From assembly GCF_000190755.2 (NCBI RefSeq), contig NZ_JH109152.1, positions 2,111,937 to 2,175,936 on the forward strand: 64,000 nucleotides of DNA. The letters run 5' to 3'. The translations under genes were made by a program, and so were the position numbers. This document shows, in pieces, positions 26,751 to 33,683 of this stretch. Under the pieces are notes generated by a model, which searched no databases, was not told the origin of the DNA, and saw only the letters and a program-made list of their open reading frames with translations. Position 1 is the stretch's first letter, and each line of letters opens with the position of its first letter. Source of the DNA: Methylobacter tundripaludum SV96. GTDB taxonomy: Bacteria > Pseudomonadota > Gammaproteobacteria > Methylococcales > Methylomonadaceae.

Positions 26751-27282
26751 ATTATTGCGGAAATCAAAAAAGCTTCGCCTAGCAAAGGCGTGATCAGGGA
26801 AGATTTCCAACCGATCGCGATCGGCCAGGATTACGCGATGAATGGCGCGGCCTGTCTGTCGGTATTAATCTATAAGGAGTTTTTCCAAGGTTCGGAAGTT
26901 TATCTGCAAATGGTCAGGGAACGCTGCCCGTTGTCGGTGCTAAGGAAAGACTTCATGATCGCCCCTTATCAAATCTATGAAGCCCGCGCCCTGGGTGCCG
27001 ACTGCGTATTACTATCGTCGCCGCATTGGAAGACGGCCAAATGCACGAGCTGTCAGACACCGCAACCAAACTGGGCATGGATGTATTGGTGGAGGTTCAC
27101 AATGCGGAAGAACTGCAAAGAGCGCTAACGCTGGACACCAAACTGATCGGCATCAACAACCGCAACCTGCGTACCTTTGAAACCTCATTGCAGACCATCT
27201 TGGATTTAAAAACCGATATCCCCGCAGACCGCTTGGTCATCACCGAAAGCGGTATTCATACCCATGAAGACGTGCTGTTTTT
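26745..27282 (+). pseudogene. trpC: Partial, frameshifted duplicate of trpC
   Basis: From ccggccattattgc onward the sequence matches trpC (20848-21375) at high DNA identity, covering [17 protein letters not shown] to [12 protein letters not shown]. It lacks the first roughly 55 and last roughly 33 codons. A 1-base deletion near 27012 breaks the frame. The catalytic segment reads MIAPYQ where trpC has MIDPYQ. The 5' edge falls inside a hairpin arm and the 3' edge falls on the REP copy beside the RAYT gene. Non-functional. Confidence 0.93.
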
Positions 27283-27284
27283 AT

Positions 27285-27305
27285 CATTCCCACGCTCCAG
27301 CGTCG
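27285..27305. repeat. REP copy at the 3' side of the RAYT gene
   Basis: cattcccacgctccagcgtcg belongs to the TTCCCACGC-xGG-GCGTGGGAA family. It sits exactly between the broken end of the trpC copy and the end of the transposase gene. Confidence 0.8.
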
Positions 27306-27308
27306 TCT

Positions 27309-27839
27309 TTACCATAAATCCATATCTATCAAGCCCTCCAGCCCCGCATAATTAGCGGCACTCGAATAACGCCAATGTTCCGCTAAGCTGACGTAACCAC
27401 GCTTCACAGGATTGCCATGAATATAATCCAATTTCTCCCGCATCATCGCTTCACTAAAGACCAGTTCAGCATGAACGCCTTCTTGCCAGAACTGATATTC
27501 CCGGTCTGCTTTATGCGCTCGTTTAAAAAAACGTAAATGCGCTAATAATCGTTCAACGCGCTTTGCCTGCAAATGGTCGATTATCTGTCGGGCGGTATAT
27601 GACTTGAAGCTAGTCACGCATTTGCTCAAGTCTTTCGCTTGAGCTATAAAATGTAAATGGTTTTCAAGGATAACGTAGCCGTAGAGTCGTAAGCCCTCGT
27701 GTTCTCTTTGGTAACGCCAACAATCGAGTATGATTTGTACGGTTTCAGGGCGGGTGAAAACCGGCAACCATTCCAATACCGTACAGGTCATGAAATGTGG
27801 CCTGTCGGGTTCGGTTATTGTATAGCGGCTTCTTCCCAT
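27309..27839 (-). CDS. REP-associated tyrosine transposase (RAYT, Y1/HUH family)
   Basis: 176-residue single-domain transposase related to the IS200/IS605 Y1 enzymes, which cut single-stranded palindromic DNA. The N-terminus reads [20 protein letters not shown]; the metal-binding H-x-H is in [13 protein letters not shown] (about 58-70) and the candidate nucleophilic Tyr in [14 protein letters not shown] (about 81). [15 protein letters not shown] motif closes the protein. REP palindromes lie immediately on both sides (27285-27305 and 27871-27920), the standard RAYT arrangement. The open frame suggests it is active or recently so. It is the likely source of the many related REP palindromes in the window. 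Confidence 0.93.
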   Translation of the reverse strand: MGRSRYTITEPDRPHFMTCTVLEWLPVFTRPETVQIILDCWRYQREHEGLRLYGYVILENHLHFIAQAKDLSKCVTSFKSYTARQIIDHLQAKRVERLLAHLRFFKRAHKADREYQFWQEGVHAELVFSEAMMREKLDYIHGNPVKRGYVSLAEHWRYSSAANYAGLEGLIDMDLW

Positions 27840-27870
27840 AATGGTCGTAAGTTCTTATATTTACTGAAAC

Positions 27871-27920
27871 GGGACGCTGGAGCGTCCCGGACTGCATTCC
27901 CACGCTGGAGCGTGGGAATG
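27871..27920. repeat. REP palindromes at the 5' side of the RAYT gene
   Basis: gggacgctggagcgtccc (27871-27888) and cattcccacgctgg-agcgtgggaatg (27895-27920), two palindromes of the same family in tandem, 31 bp upstream of the transposase start. Confidence 0.85.
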
Positions 27921-27946
27921 ATGTGCGTTGGCGATGCGAACCTGTC

Positions 27947-29776
27947 TTAATGCCCAGCCATCCCCGTATCCCGCTTTTTAAACTGAATCACCTGCATCAT
28001 CCCCATATCCTCATGAGACAACAAATGACAATGCAACACCGTTTTGCCGTCGAAATCTTCATAACGGGTCAGGATGGTTTGCGGCTGGCCGTATTTCACC
28101 AGTAGGCTGTCGCGCCACAGGGTTTCCGTGTTGCCGAGCGGGTCGGTGCGGGTGGTTTGGAAGTCGTTGGTGTGGATGTGGAAGACGTGGTTCCGGGTCG
28201 GATCGGCGGAACTGACGATCCAGCTGTCGGTGCCGGTTTGCGGGCCGTTACTGTCTTCAGGCGCTTTTGCCAGTTCTTCGGCATTGGGGCGTAGCTCCAA
28301 AACGCGCGGCTGGTTGGCATCGAAAACATGACCGTTCACCTGGAATCCTATCGGATAGCAGGGGGTTTTGTCCCTGTCCGGGTTGCAGGCGATGCCGCCA
28401 TCGTTGCCGCCTAACGGTTGATCGCGGTTAAACGTGGCGATTTGGTTGTATTTGACATTGCTGTCCTTGATGTCGGTATAAGGATACAGTTTAGCCATTT
28501 CTTCGTTGGTCGGCAGGCCGGTGTCTGCAACCGGTTCGCCTTCCACTTCGACCCAGGCGACTACATAGTCGGTAAAGCTCGCCGTGGACGGGTCCAAGCG
28601 GCCGCTGATATAGGTGTCGGCGGCCAGTTTGTAACGGCCGGGCGTTTTGTTCGCTTGCACCAGTATGTCGCTGCGGCTGCCCGGTATTAACTCTACGGCC
28701 TGTCTTTTCAGCTTGAAGGTTTTCTCCTGATCCCAATCGCCGGTGCAGCAGTAGTCCTTTTGTTCCCAGTTGTTCACCCAGGTGTCCACTTGGCTCAAGT
28801 AATTACCGTCCACGGCGATTTCGTGCAAGTCGTGCTTTTCCAGAGTGAGTTGGGCGGTGCGGTTAAATGAGCTGTCGATAAAACGCCAGCGTTGAACTTC
28901 GCCGGGACGCATTTTTATGGTCGGCGCAATTTGTCCGTTGACCAGCAGGTAGCGGTTTCGTACAAAAGCCCGGTCATCGCCCAAGGCCAGGAAATCGTTT
29001 ACCTTTCCGGTGTCGTCGTAGGGAAGGGTTTGCAGCATGAAGATTTTTTCATTGGCGTTGGCTTTCATGATCGATTCGGGCGTTTTGACGGGATCGTCCT
29101 CGACGATGATCGCGCCTTCCATGCCGCTGCCCACTTGGACGCCGGTGGAACCATGCACATGGGGGTGATACCAATATGTGCCGGGGCCATGGGTTTTCGG
29201 GATGTTAATGGTGATTTGCCTGGGGTTGGCGCTTAGGCTGCTATTTTTAGAATTCTTATAGGGAACCGGCGGCACCATGACCAGAATATTGTCGGCATCG
29301 CCGCTGGGCGAAACGTGCATGCCGTGGGTGTGCAGGTTGGTGCAATTGAATTTATCGGGCAGCGGCGATCCGCCGAATGCATCGTGGGGATTGTTGCAAA
29401 GCTGTTCCGGCGTTAATTTGCCGGTCTGGCCCAAGGCGTTGTTGAGGGTGATGTTCAGCGTATCGCCGGGTTTGACGCGCAGGGTCGGCCCAACCAGTTT
29501 GCCGTTGTAGGAACGCAGGGTAACGCCGCAACCGGCGATTTTGGTTTTGGCAGGCTCGGTAAAAACGACGTTCAGTTTGGCGGTGAGTTGGCCGTTAACC
29601 GACTTGATTTCTTCAGGTGCTGCGTAGGCTTGGCCGCCGTAAGTTTTGAGGTCGGTTTCCTGGTATATGCAGGCCGGGTCGGACGGTGTGTCGGTGGTAT
29701 CGGCCAGGATCGGCATTGAGTGTAGGCCGGCGATCAGGGCGATAAGTGCGGTGCGAGTGGCTGTGAAATAGAACAT
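27947..29776 (-). CDS. Secreted multicopper oxidase
   Basis: Periplasmic or exported copper enzyme that oxidises a substrate at a type 1 copper and reduces oxygen at a trinuclear cluster. The ATG at 29776 is used because AGGAG stands 7-8 bases upstream and a signal peptide follows directly (FYFTATRTALIALIAGL, cleaved near ILADT). All four copper motifs are present: HTHGMHVSP, YWYHPHVHGS, HVFHIHTNDFQ and LHCHLLSHEDMGMM, the last with the type 1 His-Cys-His and axial Met. 609 residues with three cupredoxin domains. The first motif has HTHG where HWHG is commoner. Follows the small Cys-rich gene by 14 bp. Substrate (metal or organic) not determinable. Confidence 0.9.
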   Translation of the reverse strand: MFYFTATRTALIALIAGLHSMPILADTTDTPSDPACIYQETDLKTYGGQAYAAPEEIKSVNGQLTAKLNVVFTEPAKTKIAGCGVTLRSYNGKLVGPTLRVKPGDTLNITLNNALGQTGKLTPEQLCNNPHDAFGGSPLPDKFNCTNLHTHGMHVSPSGDADNILVMVPPVPYKNSKNSSLSANPRQITINIPKTHGPGTYWYHPHVHGSTGVQVGSGMEGAIIVEDDPVKTPESIMKANANEKIFMLQTLPYDDTGKVNDFLALGDDRAFVRNRYLLVNGQIAPTIKMRPGEVQRWRFIDSSFNRTAQLTLEKHDLHEIAVDGNYLSQVDTWVNNWEQKDYCCTGDWDQEKTFKLKRQAVELIPGSRSDILVQANKTPGRYKLAADTYISGRLDPSTASFTDYVVAWVEVEGEPVADTGLPTNEEMAKLYPYTDIKDSNVKYNQIATFNRDQPLGGNDGGIACNPDRDKTPCYPIGFQVNGHVFDANQPRVLELRPNAEELAKAPEDSNGPQTGTDSWIVSSADPTRNHVFHIHTNDFQTTRTDPLGNTETLWRDSLLVKYGQPQTILTRYEDFDGKTVLHCHLLSHEDMGMMQVIQFKKRDTGMAGH

Positions 29777-29790
29777 GGTTATCTCCTGAT

Positions 29791-30066
29791 TCAGTGAGGC
29801 TTGATGGGTGGGCAATTACGCTCAGCAGCATCAGTAGCGGCAACGGTCTCTTTGGTGCGTTCGTTGTGGCAGGAAGGACAACCGGGTGCGGCGCATTTTA
29901 CGCATTGCGTCGGCACGCCTGGATAATTCGCGTCGTACTCACCGGTGGGGCAAGCGTGACCGGTGCCTTGAGGCGTTGCAGTGGCGGTTGGCGATGGATC
30001 GGCCATCGCTGTTCCCATCAGCAGGGCAAGCGTAACCGTTAGAATGACAGTTTTGAGGTTGAGCAT
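29791..30066 (-). CDS. Small secreted Cys-rich protein preceding the multicopper oxidase
   Basis: 91 residues with a clear signal peptide (TVILTVTLALLMGTAMA, cleaved before DPSPT). The mature part is only about 68 residues and has six cysteines, including CVKC and CPSC pairs, several His/Pro, and a Thr-rich start. The layout suggests a small disulfide-bonded or metal-binding periplasmic protein. I do not recognise the family. It ends 14 bp before the oxidase start and is its operon leader, so a role in copper delivery or electron transfer to the oxidase is a reasonable guess only. Confidence 0.75.
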   Translation of the reverse strand: MLNLKTVILTVTLALLMGTAMADPSPTATATPQGTGHACPTGEYDANYPGVPTQCVKCAAPGCPSCHNERTKETVAATDAAERNCPPIKPH

Positions 30067-30737
30067 AGTGAGGTGAGCCTCTTTATTATGTGTGCGGTGG
30101 AGATTAAGGGTGTCGCTTTAATTATGTCGCGGTTCGTCGAGCGGTTTTATCAAGTTGGCCGCTATGAAAGCCTGTTTGGTACTTAAGATTCACGAATGAT
30201 AGGAATTCCAAGAGGGCTTTTAGCCCAGCCGAATGATGCGCTTCGGGTGAAATGTTAGCCTCTTTCAATGCAAAGTAAATCTGGAAGGGCGCTGCATTCT
30301 AACGGAAAAAGTGAGTCTGGCAAACGTTTAAATCTTGTTCATGATAAGAGAATGGAGCCAATCATTAACATCAACGAACTAAATACCTTAGAACAAGGTG
30401 GAACGGATTTTAATCGTTGGTCAAGAACTCGCCTTTCCGATTGCCGGCAGCAAGGACAAGAAAATCTATCCTTATGAAGGTATAATGCCGTTTTATGCAA
30501 AACCCATTGGACCGGATCGATGACAGGACCGCTGAACAATTGCAAAAAGAACGCTCTAAATCATTTAGAACCATTAATGAACAAGACTAAAAAATCGGCT
30601 GAGTTATTGGGATTTATTGACCCCTTTTTCAGGCTCATTTATCTGTTGGCAAATACGGCCATTCTAAAGTTGTCGGCGTCGGTTCCGGGCATTTCCGGTG
30701 TAAAAATGTTTCTCACTGCCCGGTAAAGTTGCAAAAC
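30067..30737. other. Intergenic region between the oxidase operon and murI
   Basis: About 670 bases holding the divergent promoters. Short plus-strand frames at 30268-30477 and 30520-30726 lack recognisable features and good start signals. A 39-codon stretch at about 30411-30524 reads like protein (VERILIVGQELAFPIAG) but is cut by a stop upstream, and may be a gene scrap. Nothing firmly identified. Confidence 0.55.
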
Positions 30738-31550
30738 ATGAATGCCGCAAATCCCATTGGTGTTTTCGATTCAGGTGTTGGCGGGTTGTCCGTCCTGCAC
30801 GAGATTCGCAGGGCGCTGCCGGGGGAGGATTTGTTGTATGTGGCGGACTCGGCCCATGCGCCGTACGGCGATAAATCCCAGCAGTTTATCGAGAATCGGT
30901 CGATTGCCATTACCGAGTTTTTGGTGAGCCGGAACGCCAAGGCCATCGTCGTTGCCTGCAACACGGCAACCGGCGCGGCGATAACAACGTTGCGCTCAAG
31001 GTTCTCCATGCCGATTATTGCGATGGAGCCTGCCGTCAAACCGGCGTCAGAGAATTCCAAATCAGGCGTTATCGGTGTTCTGGCGACCAGCCGGACCTTG
31101 GCTAGCGATAATTTTGTGAAGTTGTTTGCGCGATACGGCGCGGATGTCGAGATATTGGGTCAGGCGTGTCCCGGACTGGTTGAGCAAGTGGAAGCGGGCG
31201 ATCTGTCGGGCGATAAGACCCGGATATTGCTTGAGCGATATGTGCTGCCATTGCTGGAGCGGGGGGCGGATACGCTGGTGCTGGGCTGTACGCATTATCC
31301 GTTCTTGGCGCCGCTGATACGGCAGATAGCCGGACCCGGGGTGACTGTCATAGATTCCGCTGCCGCCGTTGCGCGGCAACTTCGCCGTCGGCTGGAAGTT
31401 GTCGATCTGTTGGCGGATGGGGCCAGGGTCGGGGGGGAATCCTGCTGGACCAGCGGTGTAGTGGATAAAGCGCTGCCGCTGTTTGCTCAGTTATGGAAGG
31501 CGGACGTCGAGGTGTGTGCTTTGCCAACATACGCAGGAGGTAGTGAGTAG
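30738..31550 (+). CDS. murI: Glutamate racemase
   Basis: Makes D-glutamate for peptidoglycan. Both catalytic cysteines are present: VVACNTATGAA (about 72-82) and LGCTHYPFLAP (about 183-193), with the N-terminal IGVFDSGVGGLSVL substrate loop. The ATG at 30738 is preferred over the in-frame TTG at 30729 because homologues begin close to the IGVFDSG motif. 270 residues. A run of seven G lies near the 3' end (31431-31437), a possible slippage site. Confidence 0.95.
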   Translation: MNAANPIGVFDSGVGGLSVLHEIRRALPGEDLLYVADSAHAPYGDKSQQFIENRSIAITEFLVSRNAKAIVVACNTATGAAITTLRSRFSMPIIAMEPAVKPASENSKSGVIGVLATSRTLASDNFVKLFARYGADVEILGQACPGLVEQVEAGDLSGDKTRILLERYVLPLLERGADTLVLGCTHYPFLAPLIRQIAGPGVTVIDSAAAVARQLRRRLEVVDLLADGARVGGESCWTSGVVDKALPLFAQLWKADVEVCALPTYAGGSE

Positions 31551-31618
31551 GATGTGCTGAGGTACGAAGCGCATCAATCGCGAAAGATGCGCTTCACTTT
31601 GTTCAGCACATCCTACGT
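31549..31618. repeat. Dispersed palindromic repeat after murI
   Basis: Inverted ends aggatgtgctga/ttcagcacatcct. In reverse complement it matches the repeat at 24931-25001. The stem just after murI could also serve as its terminator. Confidence 0.8.
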
Positions 31619-31627
31619 ACTACCTAG

Positions 31628-31707
31628 TCGGCGTTTCCGGAAAACACCTTCGATCCGCCGGAAACGCCACCTCGCGCTACGCTTGGGTGGTCTTATTCCG
31701 GCCTACG
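31628..31707. repeat. Dispersed repeat overlapping the mtnC 3' end
   Basis: ggcgtttccgg...ccggaaacgccacctcgcgct...cttattccggcctac matches 43265-43346 with few changes. Its right part encodes the last residues of MtnC (GRNKTTQA), including the stop codon. Confidence 0.85.
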
Positions 31708-32375
31708 CCGATTTGATCAAAACTATTCACCTGCCGGTGCTCGGCTTGCGGGTCTGGTGAGCTGTCTCGGGTCAGCCAGATGGTTTCAAAACCGGCGGCT
31801 TTGGCCGCATCCAGTTCTTCTTTAATATCCGATAAAAACAACAGCTGGTTCGCCGGTATGGCAAGCTGTCCGGCTATGTTGTCATAGGATTGTTGTTCTT
31901 TCTTGCCGCCGATATGGGTATCGAAATAACCGGAAAATAACGGCGTTAAATCGCCGTATTCGGTATGCGCGAACAGCAGTTTTTGCGCGTAAACCGAACC
32001 GGAAGAATAAATGTATAAATCCAGTCCTTCAGTTTTCCAGGCTTTGAGGCTTGCTGCGGCATCGGGATACAGATGACCCTTGAAGTCGCCTTGCCGGTAA
32101 CCGGCTTCCCAGATCAGGCCTTGCAATGATTTTAACGGCGTGACTTTTTTGTCTTCGTCCAGCCACTGGATCAATTGGGTTATGATTTGCTCGGTAGATA
32201 ATTCTGAACCGGCTTCTTTACAGACATCTGCCAGCAGCGGCTTAACTTGCGGGTCGTCTGCATGATTGCGGACATAGTCGGCCAGGTTTGCCCGCGCATA
32301 GGGAAACAGCACATCCTTAACAAATAAAATCGATGAGGTCGTGCCTTCGATGTCGGTGACGATGGCTTTAATCAT
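31677..32375 (-). CDS. mtnC: Enolase-phosphatase E1 (methionine salvage)
   Basis: Bifunctional HAD enzyme of the methylthioadenosine cycle: enolises 2,3-diketo-5-methylthiopentyl-1-phosphate and then dephosphorylates it to acireductone. HAD motif I is seen as IVTDIEGTTSSILFVKDVLF, motif II as YIYSSGSVYAQKLLF and motif III/IV as LFLSDIKEELDAAKAAG. 232 residues. It overlaps mtnD by 4 bp and is last in the mtnB-mtnD-mtnC operon. The final codons lie in a dispersed repeat, so the C-terminus may be acquired. Confidence 0.94.
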   Translation of the reverse strand: MIKAIVTDIEGTTSSILFVKDVLFPYARANLADYVRNHADDPQVKPLLADVCKEAGSELSTEQIITQLIQWLDEDKKVTPLKSLQGLIWEAGYRQGDFKGHLYPDAAASLKAWKTEGLDLYIYSSGSVYAQKLLFAHTEYGDLTPLFSGYFDTHIGGKKEQQSYDNIAGQLAIPANQLLFLSDIKEELDAAKAAGFETIWLTRDSSPDPQAEHRQVNSFDQIGVGRNKTTQA

Positions 32376-32932
32376 GACAACTCGGCAACGTATTGATCAA
32401 GGGTAGGGAAGGATTTGGCAATGTCGCTGCCGGTAAAGTCGGCCACCCAGCCGTCCGGCGTGGTGAATAAGCGGATGCATTTAAACCGGGGATTTTCGCC
32501 CATATCAAACCAGTGCGTGGTGTTGGCCGGTACGCTGATTAAATCGCCTTGTTCGCATAATATGCCATACACTTTATCGGCGACGTGCAGGTAAAACAGG
32601 CCGCGACCTTCGATAAAAAAGCGCACTTCAAAATCGGCATGGATGTGCTCGGACAGAAACTTCTGCCGGAACACGGCTTTGTCGGGATGATCGGGATTTA
32701 AGCTGATCACATCAACAGACTGAAAAGCGTATTGCTGTTTCAGGCGCTCGATGGAATCGCTGTAGGCGGCAAGCACGGTGTTCTGGTCGGCATCGGCGGC
32801 TAGTTCGCAGTTGGCCGTCCAGCGTTCGAACTGTACGCCGATGGCACCCAGCCGGGCCTGGATGGCGGAAAAATCGGTGGCTGTTTCGCCTAACTGAGGC
32901 TGATTGTCGGGGTAAACGGTTAATGCGCTCAT
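32372..32932 (-). CDS. mtnD: Acireductone dioxygenase
   Basis: Cupin dioxygenase that cleaves acireductone to the keto acid precursor of methionine plus formate (Fe form) or off-pathway products (Ni form). The metal site is visible as EHIHADFEVRFF (H-x-H-x4-E, about 95-106), with the fourth ligand His in PANTTHWFDMG (about 140). 186 residues. It overlaps mtnB and mtnC by 4 bp each (ATGA junctions), implying translational coupling. Confidence 0.95.
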   Translation of the reverse strand: MSALTVYPDNQPQLGETATDFSAIQARLGAIGVQFERWTANCELAADADQNTVLAAYSDSIERLKQQYAFQSVDVISLNPDHPDKAVFRQKFLSEHIHADFEVRFFIEGRGLFYLHVADKVYGILCEQGDLISVPANTTHWFDMGENPRFKCIRLFTTPDGWVADFTGSDIAKSFPTLDQYVAELS

Positions 32933-33549
32933 CGTCTTTTGACTCCATGCAGTCGTAATTCACAATCGAATAAAAATTCCAGCGCCTCAAGATGACGCAA
33001 CGTTTCCTGTACCGAACTGCCCCAGGTATAAAGCCCGTGCCCGGCAATGATGTAGGCATAAATGGCGCCGTGTTTGTCCATATACTGTTCCACTTGTTCG
33101 GCCAGACGGGGGATATTCTGGTCGTTGGCAAAAATAGGTATAACAACCCGGCTTTCGTGGGTGTCAATACCGGCCAAGGCTTTTAACAATTCATAATCTT
33201 CCAGCACGATTTCGGATTTGAACAGCCGTGAGGTCAGCGTGGCATTAATCGAATGCGGGTGCAATACCGACTGAACGGCCGGAAACCGTTTATAGAGTGA
33301 GGTATGCAATGCCGTTTCCGCTGATGGCTTTTTTCCATCCAGGGAGTTGGCATCGGCATCGATTAGCATGATATCGTCCAGTTGCAAACGACCTTTGTGC
33401 TTGCCGGAAACGGTAATGGCAATGGTACCGTCAGGCAAGCGTGCGGAAAAATTACCGCTGGTTGCAGGCACCCAGCCTTTACTGTCGATAAATTGACCGG
33501 CATCAATCAGCTGATTGGCCAGCATCAAAAAGTCTTCGTTATACGTCAT
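32929..33549 (-). CDS. mtnB: Methylthioribulose-1-phosphate dehydratase
   Basis: Class II aldolase-fold, zinc-dependent dehydratase, first of the three salvage genes here. Family motifs: PATSGNFSARLPDGTIAIT near the N-terminus, the metal-binding HPHSINATL (about 97) and a late AGHGLYTWG. 206 residues. The proximal genes of the cycle (mtnA, mtnP) are not in the window. Confidence 0.94.
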   Translation of the reverse strand: MTYNEDFLMLANQLIDAGQFIDSKGWVPATSGNFSARLPDGTIAITVSGKHKGRLQLDDIMLIDADANSLDGKKPSAETALHTSLYKRFPAVQSVLHPHSINATLTSRLFKSEIVLEDYELLKALAGIDTHESRVVIPIFANDQNIPRLAEQVEQYMDKHGAIYAYIIAGHGLYTWGSSVQETLRHLEALEFLFDCELRLHGVKRR

Positions 33550-33573
33550 GTCGGTTAATGGTTGTGGGAGTTA

Positions 33574-33605
33574 AACGTTTCGGACGGGGTTGCAAACCCC
33601 GTCCG
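33574..33605. repeat. GC-rich hairpin upstream of mtnB
   Basis: cggacggggtt-gca-aaccccgtccg (33581-33605) with the side word aaacgttt. It is the same unit as at 26646-26670, in the opposite orientation. It lies between mtnB and the next minus-strand gene. Confidence 0.8.
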
Positions 33606-33683
33606 GCATAGAAAATCTTATTTAATCATAATTATCAGCGTCATCAGCGTTCTATTTTTGACTGTTGAGCAGTTACTAACGTT

